Shown: positions 12,750-23,287 of the stretch, piece after piece
Layout of the letters: every line of letters starts with the position of its first letter
Position numbering within the stretch: position 1 is the first letter of the stretch
Origin: Lateolabrax maculatus
Taxonomy: Eukaryota; Chordata; Actinopteri; Acropomatiformes; Lateolabracidae
Direction: 5' to 3'
DNA length: 64,000 nucleotides
Assembly (NCBI GenBank): GCA_031216445.1
Contig: CM062213.1
Location: forward strand, 2,195,001-2,259,000
Program-made: the position numbers and the translations under genes
The notes under the pieces: model-generated
What the model was told of the DNA's origin: nothing
The model's database searches: none
What the model saw: only the letters and a program-made list of their open reading frames with translations

Positions 12750-15700
12750 GAAGATGAACACACTTTGTCAGGTTTGTCAATTCTTTTCTCAAATTTCTGT
12801 ACAAACAGGATGATGATAAAGACACCAAATACCTTGTAAAATGGCTGCTGTGGAACAACGGTACCTCCGTCTGACGTGTGCAGGGACTGTTTGACCTGTT
12901 CAGCCTTTACTGCCAGGTGAGCTTCAAAGTACCTTAATAAAGTCATCAATAAACAATTAATGCTCCATGAATTTTATACCACTGCAATACACTGGTGCTT
13001 AAAAATGTTTACAGCTGCAGAAACTGCAGAGTAGGTGCAGGGAAGTGGGAGTCAGAGCTCTGCACGACTTTTAAACCCCTATTACATCATCAACATGAAG
13101 AAAATGAAAAACACTAATGGACCAACTGGAATCAACTTAAAAAATGAGAAAACAACTACAGAGATACAAATCTCACCCTGAGACTTTACGCTTTGTTGCA
13201 CATTTAAAACCGAATTAAACGTCATGCTACATTAAACTATAAACAAAACTTTTAAAAAACATGACTAAATGATAAAAAAAAGAAGAAAAACTGGAACGCC
13301 AGCCTCTTTGCCTCCAGTTAGGATGCATGTTTGTATCCAGTGACCACCTTCCAATGACTTGGCATGTATGTGTACACTACTACCCATCCATCCACCGTAG
13401 TACCTGCGCAGGGCCATGCAGGTGTGCTTGGCTGTCTGTCGGCTGGAGAAGACCTGGTCATCACTCATTATGGACACCTCATTTTCTGTATTGAGGATCT
13501 CCAAGGTACTGATCTACAGGGAGAGAAGGACACTCGTCAAAATACAACAAAAACTTTTATGACAGGCACCACAATTAATTTAACATTTAATATGCAACGT
13601 GCTCCACACTTGAAGCATGAAGGCAGCGTGAGGTGACAGGATCAATGCTGACCAAGTTGACCAGCCTGCGCAGGCCGTCCTGCAGGTCAAAGAGCTGCAG
13701 CACCGCTCTGAAGGAGAAGGAGATGGAGAAGAACATGGTGGCGTGGCAGACGCCTGAAGCGTGGGACGACTCCAACAGCCACAGGGCGTAGGACACCGTG
13801 TCTGACAGCACACCGTCTGGGAGCGTGCACACCTGCAAACACACACACACACACACACGCACACACACACACACACACATTAAAGAGGATGGTAAAAGGC
13901 TCAGTATCATCCTCTTCACTCTGCCTCAGTTTGTGCTGTTAAAACAAATCAGTGTGGAGTGGAGGTGGATCATAAAACCCTGACTCACAACACTCCACAG
14001 CAAATAACTACAATTTAATCCTAACACTATCTGAAGCCTGAACAACTGCCATAAAAACCTTACTATTATATAAAATGGATAAAATCAAATAAACCTGAAC
14101 ATTTGCTAAGATGTACCCAATTATTGCTGTTTTTTTAACTTGTTTCCTGGTGTTTAAAACTCCTGCTATTTAAAAATTAACCGCTTAAGGTGAACAGGTG
14201 CAGATAAAATGGCTTTAATTTGCTTTAATGTTGTGTTTGTGCGTGTGCGTGTGTGTGTGTGTGTGCGTCTCTTGTCCGTGTGTTAACCGTACCCTCTCCA
14301 TAGCGTCTTGATTGTAAGCCAGGTAGTACAAGCAGAGTGACACTCCAGTCGCTGCCATAGACGGCCTCGGGATCTCCAGGAGTTTTTGCACTCCTCCGTG
14401 AGCGATGAACTCTGCTGCAAACTTCTTATGGAGGAGCAGTGAGGCCAGATACTGAGGAGAGGAAGAAGAGATGGATTCACAAGAAAACTACTAAACGGCA
14501 AATAAATCAGTTCGTTAGTGATAGCGTGTAATACATGCTTCTGCACGGGTCCCAAGCTTCCCTTAACAGATTCTGCTGAATTTTAATAACCTTTTAAGAC
14601 CTTTTCAATACCATGTTGAATGCACCTGCCAAAAATCCTTTTTCACAGTCAAAGAATGACAGAAAACCAGTAGGAACCATAGGGCTACAATTATTTATTA
14701 AGCACATGAATGTATTCCCATTTATGTCATTTTTGTCAGTACTTTCCAGCTGTATATAACAATGATTACTAGTTATATGCTCATTCGATTAACATGGACC
14801 CGGATAAGCGGCAGATAATTAATTAAAGTTAAATAAAGTCCACTGGAACAACAATTCCACTTTTAGTTTATAGATGTTTAACGTCTCCCGACAGCTCACT
14901 ATCACATAAAACTTTTTTTATAACTAATCTCAGTATGTATGGCAGGCAAGAAATTATGAAATACGACGGCAAAAAATGTAAGACTTTTTAATACCTTTTC
15001 TTTTTGAGAGCTGAATTTAATGCAAAAACCTTTTCTCTAAACACAATTTCTGTGCAAAGTCGCAGTACAAAGTAAAGAAATGGGAAGCACATGGGTAAAG
15101 GTGATAACTGTAATCTTTACGGAGCTCCGCACGGCCCCACCCACAGAGGTTTAGCTTATCCTTCACACACAGACATGTTCCTCTGTGGGGAGGCGGCGGG
15201 TGCCTGAGTGGCTGAACGACAACACAGATAAACGACTGCTTAGCTGGTTGAAGGCTCAATCACAACTTGTCTAACTACATTAAATACCGTATTTATGGAG
15301 GTAATCAAAGAGATCCATTTGTAAAGGAAAAATCAAACATGTTGGGTGTTTTTCAACAGAAAATAGAAACCTGTTTACTGCTGTTTTTAGAGACTGAACT
15401 GATGTAAACAAACCTTTATAACATTTAGAAACGTTTTCATTATGTGACAGTCTTTTATAAGGAAGTTTTCTTTGTCTTTTAACATAAAGCACCCAGAGTT
15501 TACTTGTATTAACTAACTGGATTAAATAGCCGATCAGATATCCAACTATTTACTGACTGTATGACTCTGCTCTTTCTTTTATAAATGTGATGTAGAGGGT
15601 TGTATTCAAAGTACACTCAGCCATCAGATTTGAGAGCAGTGATTGGTGACATTTGGCCTGGGTCCAAACTTCCAGCTATATCCTTGATGCTTTATGTGGC

Positions 15701-17719
15701 TTTTTAGGATGACAATCTTACCAGGAGGGCATCAAAGGTGAGCTGGACATTTTTGGTCTGCCTGAGGTCTATGTAGTTCATCAGCAACGACCGGGTGTCC
15801 AGCTGCATGAAGACGGCGAGCAACTGCAGAGGGGAGGGAGAAAGATTATTGGACTCACAGTGGATTTAAGGAGACTGAGTGTGAGTAAAATGAGAGATTA
15901 AAAGACGGAGGGCTGAAGATGCTCAAAGAACCCACTGCAGCCTGAGGAGGAAAGCATCAACATGGGTTAAAGTGAGGCGTCTCATACAGTTTCAGTTTCT
16001 CTTTGTCCAGCTTCCAGCTTCATCCCATTTTACAGGACTCCATATCTCTTTACAAACGTAGGCTTTTGGGAGCATCAGTACATATGTGATTTACTCCACC
16101 TCATAAAATTCTTAGACTTTTTTAAACCAAATGTTGTGTGATGGAGGATCAGGTGATACAGATCCTATTAGGGGCGCCATAAAGTGTAACAAACAGATTT
16201 TTTGGAATATCATGATGGATCACTTCTTTAAGGGCATCAAACACATCCTTCTAAAAACTAAAATATGACTAGGATTGCCAATTTGCAGTTCAAAGGCTTT
16301 GGCTTCACCATACAAACATGCATTTTAAGGATTAATTTTAACTTCTGAGGTTGTTATTTGGCAAAGTCTTTGGGATCCACAAAGAGACAGTTGCGGTTTG
16401 TTTTGAGTCTCACCTCCTGGTAATCTCCGAGCGGTGTCAGATACTGCAGGATGAGCCTCTGCTCCATGGCCGGGCTCAGCGGCGACAGGCGGTAGTCCGA
16501 GCCGATCACCATGGAGCTCATCTCAGACCAGGAGGTGCTGCTGGTCGGCTGCTCGCTGGAATCGTTTCTCTCCACCTCCTCCTCCGTCCTGCCGGAGGAG
16601 GAGGTGAAGTTGAGTTTCTGCTTAGCCTTCCTCCCGTTCTCCTTTACGGCCTGTCTCTTCCCTCCCTGCCTGTCCCCCGTCTCCCTGGAGGCGGGGTCCG
16701 GGCTCGCTTGGTAAACAAAGTCTGGTAGCAGCCGCGTCGAGCTGCCACAGCCGCCGTTTTTCAGGGCCGAACCGAGCAGCGACAAGGGCTTGGTATTGGC
16801 TGTTGACGCTGGCCTGCTTCCATCATCCTCCTCTCCCACATCTTCCCCCTCCGTCTTGTCTTGCTGGTCTGTTGAGATTCTTGAGGTTTGGCTTGTTTCA
16901 ACCTGAGAGTCCTGAGGTAGATTCTGGGGCGTCTTGGCGGCACTGAAGTGACTCTTGGCCTCCTCAGCTTGCAGCTCATGCAGGCGCTGAATCATGATCG
17001 GGACCTGGACGTTCAGAGGAAACAAGTGACGTTATTAGAATCAATCAATCCTACAATAAATATTTTAGGTCCCAGAAAAAGTAATATTACATAAAAGCAC
17101 TGAATGTTTAGTGATATATACACCCATACATAAATACATAGTCTTCTGTATTTTGACTTCCAGTTATCTTAGATAATAGTATTCTCCTGTTTCAGCCGTA
17201 CATACAGTATGTACATAAACAAGTTCTCCATCAATACATTTCTCCATTTTGGTGTCTCAAACGAGAACACAAGACAAGTGATTCACACAGCAGATAACAC
17301 ATAAGACAAGACAAAAATAAGACAAAAAACATGATATTTAATTTAATTTTTTCCTCAAGGAGCGTAGCGGAGTAGTAGAAATTGACAAAGGATTCTCGGC
17401 CTTTGGTTTTACAGACAATGGCAAAGTAAATAAAGTTGTTTGACTGTGGAAGAACCAGATGAAACTGAATGAAAAACAAAAAGGAAATTTGTTTGCCTCT
17501 GGTGACTCAAATTCTGTATCACATAAATCGCAAAGAATTCTGTTCGGTTCCTTTAATAAAGCTTTTAAACATTATTTTATGTCACATTTTCATTATTAAG
17601 CTGACGTATAACTGCATAGTAAGTTAATTACTCAAAATATAAGGTGACTTAAAATTGCAACCATATTTTCTGTTTCGGTAACAGAAGCAGGTAGCAGTGA
17701 ATGGCGGGACGTTTGATCT

Positions 17720-17756
<37 letters not shown>

Positions 17757-19675
17757 CCCACCAGCTGAGCGTTCTCCTCTCTGTAGCTGGCTGCCACTTC
17801 CTGGTTGCTCATGGCTCTGGCCAGCAGGCCCACGGTGTAGACGCACAGCGGTCGCTCTGCTTCGCGAGACCAGGTGAACAACTTCTCAACCAGACCTTCC
17901 TGTCACACACAACAGACGGCTGACTCACTCACAGCACATTGAGACGTAACTTTAACCCCCCATTTATCATTTATAGGCAGTTACAGGAGTTATAGTAAAC
18001 CTCTAAGTAAAAATAAAAAGTAAAATAGATCATTATGTTTAAATCAGTCACTTCTCTGGGACTTTTTCTTGGCAATCTCTCCATTACCTGTAGCATTATT
18101 GGTTGTAATCAGCAGAGCGACCTTTGACAAAAGTCTATAATCGATGTTTTGAATGTTTACCTTCTCTTGGAAGACGACGGCGGTCTCCAGGCCGGGCATG
18201 ATGTTCTGCAGCAGACGGCAGGCCGCTGTGTTGAGGCTCAGCTCTCTGCTGGTCATTATATATGTGTCCAACAGCTGGAAGACACACACAAAGCATTATA
18301 CACACAATTATTGATTAATTGTATTGATTAGTTACAATTAATTGCAAGTAACGGATAAATATTTGAACACACAGATAAGCTTTGTTTCACCAAGAAACTA
18401 CTGTTGTAACAATAAGTCGATTAGTCTATCGACAGAAACTTTAAATGTAAAAATTTGGATTCATCAAATTTTGATTAATTGAAAAATAAATCAGTAGTTA
18501 GTTGCTTTTATGAATATATGCATTTTATTCCAAACACATGTTTAGGCCATTCACGTTACTACATTTGTTGGACGATATATTACTCACTGAACAGAAGTAA
18601 TTACAATAAACAATATTATTGTCATTTTAAGACCATTTTATATACGATATTGAGATAATATAACAGCATAATAATGCATCTGCACCCTTTCAAAGAGCAA
18701 TGAACCTTTAATTCTTAACAATATTCAGACATTGGAATGACGCCACAGTCTTATAACCGTTGGGGAAACCGGCTTTTTATTCTGGCATCATGTTGGCTAA
18801 AACGTTGGTGACATTCTTGTGTACAAAAACATAAATAACGTAAACACAACGGGCAACAAAAATGATCAAGGTCATGTCCAAATATCGTACAATAAGACAA
18901 TAACGTGATTATCATGACAGGCCGACAAACGGTCAAGATATTAATTAAAAAGAGAACGAAACTCGTCCGTCACACTTTGACAGACGTGCACGCAGCCTTC
19001 ACACATATACAGTCCAACATCCAGCTGTGCTCACCGCATTAGTGAAGTCATCGTTCATGAAGAGCATCTTCAGGAGTTGTCCCAGCATGCATTCTGGGTC
19101 CGCCCGTCCTGCAATGTTATACAGGAGTCAGAAACTCAACAGGCGATCGCAGATTAGATTAACACAAGCTTCAGTTCAGCCAGACGATCAGACGATCTCT
19201 GATAATCACATCAGGAACACAGATGTGGAGCCTTTGAAAGATTTTGATTTGTTATTAAAAGAAGAAAAGACAGAATAGTTATGAAAGTGTAAGTGGATGA
19301 TGACCTGGATGACGGTCATCAAACGGATCAGGATCTGCTTTGTGATACTCTCCCGTCTCCCGTTCGATCAGCTCAGATATTCTGCAGAAAACACAGAGAG
19401 GCTTTGGCGTTAAGACTCTGTCTGCGTCTTATCCAGTAAAACAAACCACATGATGACGACAGCTAACAAATCACTGCTGACTTAGTAAGAATGGACACCA
19501 GCTGCTCCGTGGTGCCCTGCTGTGCTTCCTCCCATTCGTCCAGCAGCGAGGCCAGATCCGCTTTAGCATCCACGGCCAAGGCCACCGCCATCGCGGCTGA
19601 CACGGCGGCCGACAGGGCGGACGACAGGACAGTCGACGCAGCGGCCGGCGGTTCTTCTCCTGGGGAAGAAGACAT
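3985..19675 (-). CDS. dcaf1: DDB1- and CUL4-associated factor 1 (DCAF1/VprBP), complete, 29 coding exons
   Basis: Substrate receptor of the CUL4-DDB1 ubiquitin ligase, mainly nuclear. Coding exons in transcript order: 19675-19482, 19381-19305, 19108-19035, 18274-18161, 17899-17762, 17004-16414, 15823-15722, 14451-14293, 13832-13653, 13513-13404, 12932-12833, 12618-12449, 12242-12118, 12012-11936, 11213-11058, 10961-10806, 10370-9705, 9188-8911, 8766-8568, 8255-8173, 8053-7969, 7789-7556, 6999-6906, 6787-6683, 6360-6293, 6070-5981, 5762-5604, 5354-5225, 4052-3985. They sum to 4782 nt (1593 residues); every junction has GT-AG signals and continuous phase. Domains: armadillo-like N-terminal half, LisH near residues 902-934 (ELLMLIRNHL), WD40 region about 1156-1420, Asp/Glu tail about 1470-1580. 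Two WDxR boxes known to contact DDB1 are present (WDVR at 1321, WDLR at 1357). Human DCAF1 has about 1507 residues; the excess is an N-terminal extension and longer linkers. The last coding exon (3985-4052) is the least certain. Confidence 0.96.
4204..4226. repeat. (AGTC)n microsatellite
   Basis: About five to six tandem AGTC units in the last dcaf1 intron. Confidence 0.85.
4346..4655 (+). repeat. teleost interspersed repeat, 'gctgtaactaatgatt' family
   Basis: Begins near 'gctgtaactaatgattatt' and ends with 'taatcgattaatcgctgcaact', the hallmark ends of a short non-autonomous repeat very common in teleost genomes. It sits in the last dcaf1 intron. Diverged partial copies occur at 9560-9645, 18405-18500, 22024-22180 and 29411-29519. 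Confidence 0.7.
4685..5150. repeat. probable degenerate mobile-element remnant
   Basis: Segments such as 'tttgaaccaaacacccgaacc' and 'ttggtccggaccaaaaaac' resemble the ends of teleost non-autonomous DNA transposon copies. No clean terminal repeats or target-site duplication were identified by eye. A short tandem of a 14-15-nt unit (gatatattacacag) lies inside at about 4985-5030. Confidence 0.35.
5225..5762 (-). CDS. dcaf1: dcaf1 acidic C-terminal tail exons
   Basis: Exons 5762-5604 and 5354-5225 encode a tail dominated by Asp, Glu, Ser and Asn, including a run of nine Asp encoded by GAC/GAT triplets near 5697-5726. The DCAF1 family has a comparable acidic tail. After 5225 the donor GTAAGT leads to the final exon 4052-3985. 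If the intron is retained, the frame closes four residues later (EYSK, stop), giving a slightly shorter protein. Confidence 0.88.
6594..6643. repeat. (CA)25 microsatellite near a dcaf1 donor
   Basis: A pure CA run on the plus strand, UG in the transcript. It begins about 40 nt downstream of the donor of exon 6787-6683. Confidence 0.95.
6906..7789 (-). CDS. dcaf1: dcaf1 WD40 exons carrying the two WDxR boxes
   Basis: Exons 7789-7556 and 6999-6906 join in phase across a 556-nt intron. The first carries WDVR (residues 1321-1324); the second begins exactly with WDLR (1357-1360). In DCAF proteins these WDxR motifs are the DDB1-binding elements, and both are intact, so the protein should assemble with CUL4-DDB1. 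The coordinates include the intervening intron. Confidence 0.92.
9360..9480. repeat. fragment of a shared interspersed repeat (gene-distal part)
   Basis: Contains 'ggcgccacaggaaagatc', matching in style the 'ctggtggcaccacgggaaaag' segment at about 11777-11797. Probably a partial copy of the family described at 11655-11905. Confidence 0.35.
9560..9645 (+). repeat. truncated copy of the 'gctgcaactaatgatt' repeat
   Basis: Starts 'ggggctgcaactaatgatt' and runs into degenerate sequence after about 85 nt. Same family as 4346-4655. Confidence 0.6.
9705..10370 (-). CDS. dcaf1: dcaf1 LisH exon (largest exon)
   Basis: This 666-nt exon encodes residues 842-1063. It contains the LisH dimerisation motif (ELLMLIRNHL...LVKEANLP), followed by a Ser/Pro-rich low-complexity linker. 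The linker ends in a conserved segment (RALKQKSDHGAF) that precedes the WD40 region. The linker is encoded by a GGA/GAG-rich tract on the plus strand, which creates spurious open frames there. Confidence 0.93.
10614..10695 (+). repeat. partial copy of 'atttcagtctggaccaaag' repeat
   Basis: 'gtttcagtctggaccaaagc' followed by 'gctgccatggctaaaaag' matches the downstream part of the repeat at 11655-11905. Confidence 0.55.
11655..11905 (+). repeat. teleost interspersed repeat ('tgacaatccatccaatag' family)
   Basis: Carries the successive blocks 'catgacaatccatccaatag', 'gttgagatatttcagtctgg' and 'gtgcggctaac', a repeat found very widely in teleost introns. Other partial copies in this window are at 10614-10695 and 50185-50285. 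Confidence 0.65.
12651..12744. repeat. compound (TG)n(TA)n(TG)n(TA)n microsatellite
   Basis: About 94 nt of alternating TG and TA blocks. It occupies nearly half of the 214-nt dcaf1 intron between exons 12932-12833 and 12618-12449. Confidence 0.95.
13838..13879. repeat. (CA)n microsatellite at a dcaf1 acceptor
   Basis: In the transcript this is a (UG)n tract ending 5 nt before the acceptor CAG of exon 13832-13653. It replaces a normal polypyrimidine tract. Confidence 0.95.
14238..14268. repeat. (GT)n microsatellite near a dcaf1 donor
   Basis: An imperfect GT run with two GC interruptions. In the transcript it is a CA run about 25 nt downstream of the donor of exon 14451-14293. Confidence 0.9.
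17724..17755. repeat. (GT)16 microsatellite abutting a dcaf1 donor
   Basis: In the transcript the donor of exon 17899-17762 reads GTGGGT and is followed at once by a CA repeat. Intronic CA repeats are known binding sites for hnRNP L. Confidence 0.95.
18405..18500 (+). repeat. diverged copy of the 'gattaatcgattag' repeat
   Basis: 'ataagtcgattagtctatcg' and 'ttttgattaattgaaaaat' fit an internal part of the family at 4346-4655. It lacks clear ends. Confidence 0.35.
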
Positions 19676-19681
19676 AGCTGC
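19482..19681 (-). CDS. dcaf1: dcaf1 first coding exon with alternative in-frame start
   Basis: The acceptor at 19682 leaves only 6 nt of 5' UTR before ATG 19675-19673, so most of the leader must be in an upstream non-coding exon. The first 28 residues are Ser/Pro/Ala-rich and low complexity. A second in-frame Met at 19591-19589 begins MAVALAVDAKADL, which aligns with the start of mammalian DCAF1 as I recall it. Either start is possible. I chose the upstream ATG because it is the first in the transcript. Confidence 0.8.
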
Positions 19682-20233
19682 CTGGAGACAGAAGGAGGAG
19701 GAGGAAGAGGAAGAGGAGAGACAAGAAAAGGAGAAGAGCAAAATGTGCATTCAACAATTAATCAACATGGCAACGAGTTCATGTGTCCCAATACACCTGC
19801 ACCATTTATACTAAACGTATCAGTTATAGGCTTTAGATCATTATTGTTATTAGGTTGTTTTGTTTGGTCAGTTCAACAGTTCATTGTCTGATGTGATTTT
19901 GTAGATATTTGCCACATCACAAAGTATACTGAGACTGGTAAATACCTTTATTATAATATTAATAATCATTTCAACCATATCACCCAGCTCTACCTGCTGA
20001 TATATCGGCATCGGCATATATGTTCTCCGTCTATCCTTTTTATAAATGGTTGCAACTGACTGATACTGTGTTAAATAATCTTTAATAAAGCCATTTGTTT
20101 AAGAAAGCAGCCTCTGAGCACCTTTACACAATCATATCAGCGCAAACTCCACAAAATTCACCAACATATCGGTAATCGGTGAATTGTTCCCCTCTAAAAT
20201 CGGTATCGGTTTAGGTGTCAAACATCTCTGATC

Positions 20234-20270
<37 letters not shown>
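20234..20270. repeat. (AAT)12 microsatellite
   Basis: A pure trinucleotide run between the dcaf1 CpG island and its first coding exon. Confidence 0.95.
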
Positions 20271-20272
<2 letters not shown>

Positions 20273-20458
20273 CCATTATTATCCTCAGGTCTTGTGTTGT
20301 GGTTAAATAAACCTTTGCTGGCAGAAAGCTGCAGGGAGAAGTGAAGTTAAAGAGGCTGTAAATAAAGTAAAATACCTGCAGATGAGCGACACCTCCACCT
20401 GTTACACCTGCTGATCTCTGGTCCGCTGATACCTACCAGCACAGACGGTCAGAGACGG

Positions 20459-20509
20459 TCAGAGGACACCTGTGGGTGCGGGTCCACAGCACCCACAGGT
20501 GTCCTCTGA
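20459..20509. other. perfect 21-bp inverted repeat with 9-nt loop
   Basis: Arms 20459-20479 and 20489-20509 are exact reverse complements; the left arm begins tcagaggacacctgtgggtg. The loop is gggtccaca. The hairpin lies at the gene-side edge of the dcaf1 CpG island and is preceded by a short direct repeat of agacggtcag. Confidence 0.93.
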
Positions 20510-21010
20510 GGGGGGGGGCTCCGTGTGCGTGCTCAGCTAACGCGGGACACTTAGCAGCCGCGGCTAAGTTGCCCGTCTCGTCGTCGCTCTCGTTGCTCTC
20601 GTTGCTCTCGTTGCTCTGTCGCCTCCTCTGCAGGTGTTGTTACGGACACGCGCCCCCCCCCCCCCCCCCCCCCTCACCTGGCTGCTGTCCGAGCAGCAGC
20701 GCGAGGCGGCGGCGCGTTGACAGCCGCGTGTCGGACACACTCGGACGGCTAGCGGCTCGTGTCACACTCACCTGGAGGTCCGCGTGCTCTGCGTCCCGCC
20801 GCGCGCGGCTCGCTCGTGCTTGTCCCGGGGCTGAAATCCGCCGCAGGTGTCGGAGAGGAGCGACGCCACGCGACGCGACGCTGGAGTCCACGGGACGTTT
20901 CACGGCGAAAAAAGTTTCACGTTTATTTTCAAACTTCTCCCGGCGGCCGCACGTTACGTCACGGGACGACAGTCGACGCCGGATGACGAAAGACGGCGAA
21001 CTTCCTCATG
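20510..21010 (-). promoter_or_regulatory. dcaf1: dcaf1 CpG-island promoter and untranslated first exon(s)
   Basis: A GC-rich block dense in CpG, unlike its AT-rich surroundings. It contains a poly-C tract at 20653-20673 and a tcgttgctc tandem at about 20580-20617. Two good minus-strand donors are visible. One is CAG|GTGAGT with exon edge at 20772; the other is CAG|GTGAGG with exon edge at 20678. Either could splice to the acceptor at 19682. The transcription start is probably upstream of about 20900, but no TATA box was identified. Confidence 0.75.
20653..20673. repeat. poly-C tract (21 C)
   Basis: A homopolymer inside the CpG island, one base short of the donor-like site at 20678. Its length is uncertain in any assembly. 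Confidence 0.9.
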
Positions 21011-21535
21011 GGAGTTGTAGTCCTTCGCAAACCTGATTCTGTTTTTATTTTTATTTCAGTGGAGTAAATGTAGATTATGTATTACAAATATAATTTATCA
21101 ATATAACAGCGATTTATTTTATACATTTGAACCATAATGTTCATTAATTTTAACTCAAGGTCCACTAACTACAACTTTAACCGCATCTCACTGTCTTCGT
21201 CTGCAGATTTTCAGATGTGTTTGAACGCTCCAGAAAAATAAAGTTTATCTTGAGTTAGGACTTGTCTTGGTCTAATGGGACACAATTCAAAATAAAGAAA
21301 AAATGAGGATATTTTTGTAAATTGCAGATATGTGCAGTCGTAGCCACAATATATTTCTACTTTTGTTAATTTAAACAGATTCAAGACAAAGATAAAAGGC
21401 AGATTTATTATCAACATCTGCAACAATTAATTAAAACCTCTAATTTGGCTTAAAAAAAAACATCCATGTTGTATGAGATTGGTACATTTCCTGTCAATGA
21501 ATTACGCCAAGAGAACTACAAACAAGTGCAAACAG

Positions 21536-21541
21536 TTTATT
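21536..21541 (-). terminator. smpd4: candidate smpd4 polyadenylation signal
   Basis: A minus-strand AATAAA. Alternatives with the same hexamer lie 57 and 165 nt nearer the stop codon. Which is used cannot be told from sequence. Confidence 0.4.
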
Positions 21542-22023
21542 GAGTCTTTCGGACAAAAAAATGCATTCTGCTTTCACTGAGAAAAATGTCAGTTTATTCA
21601 ACCAGTGCACTTTGAATGTTTTGGCCTGCACCTGTATTCAGATGCTTGTTGAAAAAAAAAAAAAAAACTATTGCCCTACCAAAAGAGCAGCAACACTGTA
21701 TTTATTTACAAGGTTATAGGAACCACATTTAAAACATTTAAGTATCAGTTAAGAGCATTATCAAAAGCAGGAACTTAAGAGCTGCCGGTTCATTGTTGCT
21801 CCGCTGCCGTCGGGGCTCCTACACGTCCCGTTTCAAAACGCTGTCCCTTTAGAAAAGTCCTGAATATCTGAGGATTTTATTGTGCAGAAAAAGATCACTT
21901 CCACTACAGTACACCACATCACTCTAATCCTCATGAGAATAACCAGATTATTCCTTTCCAACATCGACTCTGATCTCTGACTTTGCTGTAGCAGGTGGAT
22001 CAATATCAAGCTGGAGCGCTCAG

Positions 22024-22180
22024 TCAATTAATCAGTTGTCTGACAGAAAAAACAAGACATACTTTCGGGCTGTGATGGGCATTTTTAAACTGTTTTCTGA
22101 TGTTATAACAAGCCAAACAACTGCAAAAATAATTGGTAATTAATCAATTACAAAAAATAATTGCAGTGCAAGATCAATAA
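22024..22180. repeat. partial interspersed repeat in smpd4 3' UTR
   Basis: 'caattaatcagttgtctgac' and 'aattaatcaattacaaaaaat' fit a diverged copy of the family at 4346-4655. Confidence 0.35.
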
Positions 22181-22316
22181 CAAACATTATTAATCAATCA
22201 TTTTATGGGACCACTCAACACAGTTTTCACACATTCTTTTGCAAAATATTCAAAACTGGAACTGATGAACTTCCCGATGTGCATCTTTCCAGACATGTAG
22301 GAACCCGGCGGCTCGA

Positions 22317-22637
22317 TTAGTGTGTTTTCAGTTTGTCTCCCAGCAGCGTCATCAGGAGTCCGTACAGGAACCCCCCCGCGAGGATGAGGAGGGTGCTCGA
22401 CACAGGGCCGAAGGACAGGAGGGCACCGAACACGTAGAAGAGCAGCAGCAGCAGTATCGTCCTGTAGCTGGCCAGCGGGCGCAGGCTCAGCCTCGGCTGC
22501 CGGTTCCTCTCCAACGTCCGCCGGGACATTGGGCTGTGCTTTAGTTTTGTGGTGGAATCGGGATCCGCGAAGTAGTGACGACCCAGGCGACCCAGGAAGT
22601 CTGGACGGGAGCAGAGAGCATTCATGTGGCCTCCGAA
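22317..22637 (-). CDS. smpd4: smpd4 last exon with C-terminal membrane hairpin
   Basis: Encodes residues 719-824. Two adjacent hydrophobic stretches (ILLLLLFYVFGALLSF and STLLILAGGFLYGLLMTLL) are separated by about three residues and followed by a short basic end (GDKLKTH). This is the membrane-anchoring region of SMPD4. The stop TAA is at 22319-22317. Confidence 0.93.
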   Translation of the reverse strand, partial: FGGHMNALCSRPDFLGRLGRHYFADPDSTTKLKHSPMSRRTLERNRQPRLSLRPLASYRTILLLLLFYVFGALLSFGPVSSTLLILAGGFLYGLLMTLLGDKLKTH

Positions 22638-23219
22638 CTGTAAGGAGGACAGAAACATCAGAGGTTAAATCCCTGTGACAGGTTCAGTCTGTGGTAGTTT
22701 TACTCATTTTACTCTGGATTTTATCTTCTATTTTCCTCTAAATGTGACCATAATTGACTGAGCAGGAAGACTTGAAACTAGCAACTGAGACCATAAATTA
22801 ATTAGGAAAATGTTTTAAACGCTCCGTACAGCTGAGGGGGAACTGCATAATCAGGTATCCACGAGATTGTCACCATGAGCGACCCTTTTCACATTGTTAA
22901 TATGAAAAACAGAAATGCAACGTAAGCTGCTTTAAAGACATAAGACACACACATTTTGCTGGCTGAAATATTTCTTTATTGTTTGTATATTGTTAAGTTT
23001 CTTTGTTTTTTTTGCAATATCCTAAACGTTATTATAACATATCTGACCGACACCACTTACCCTCTCATTAACCAGAGAAGAGATCCTGTAGAAGAGCCTG
23101 ACCAGCAGGGCGTTCTCATAGCTCCTGATGGGCTGGAGCTCTGGATCTCCTTGATAGTGAACTTCAAACCTGCGCAGTCCACTTATGATCTGCACAAACA
23201 GCCAAACACACAGAGACAC

Positions 23220-23287
<68 letters not shown>

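Larger units (their letters stand above)
21011..22316 (-). other. smpd4 3' UTR and short intergenic spacer to dcaf1
   Basis: AT-rich and without coding signal. Minus-strand AATAAA hexamers at 21706-21701, 21598-21593 and 21541-21536 give a plausible 3' UTR of about 600-780 nt after the smpd4 stop. A partial interspersed repeat lies at about 22024-22180. The gap to the dcaf1 CpG island is only about 500 nt, so smpd4 ends just upstream of the dcaf1 promoter in the same direction. Confidence 0.6.

Noticed and set aside
19491..19814. Plus-strand 107-codon frame with a poly-Glu run
   Set aside because: Antisense of the first dcaf1 coding exon and its polypyrimidine tract.
20476..21036. 186-codon plus-strand frame rich in Arg, Ser and Ala
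   Set aside because: Created by the CpG island and poly-C tract; no domain or splice support, and composition alone explains the lack of stops.
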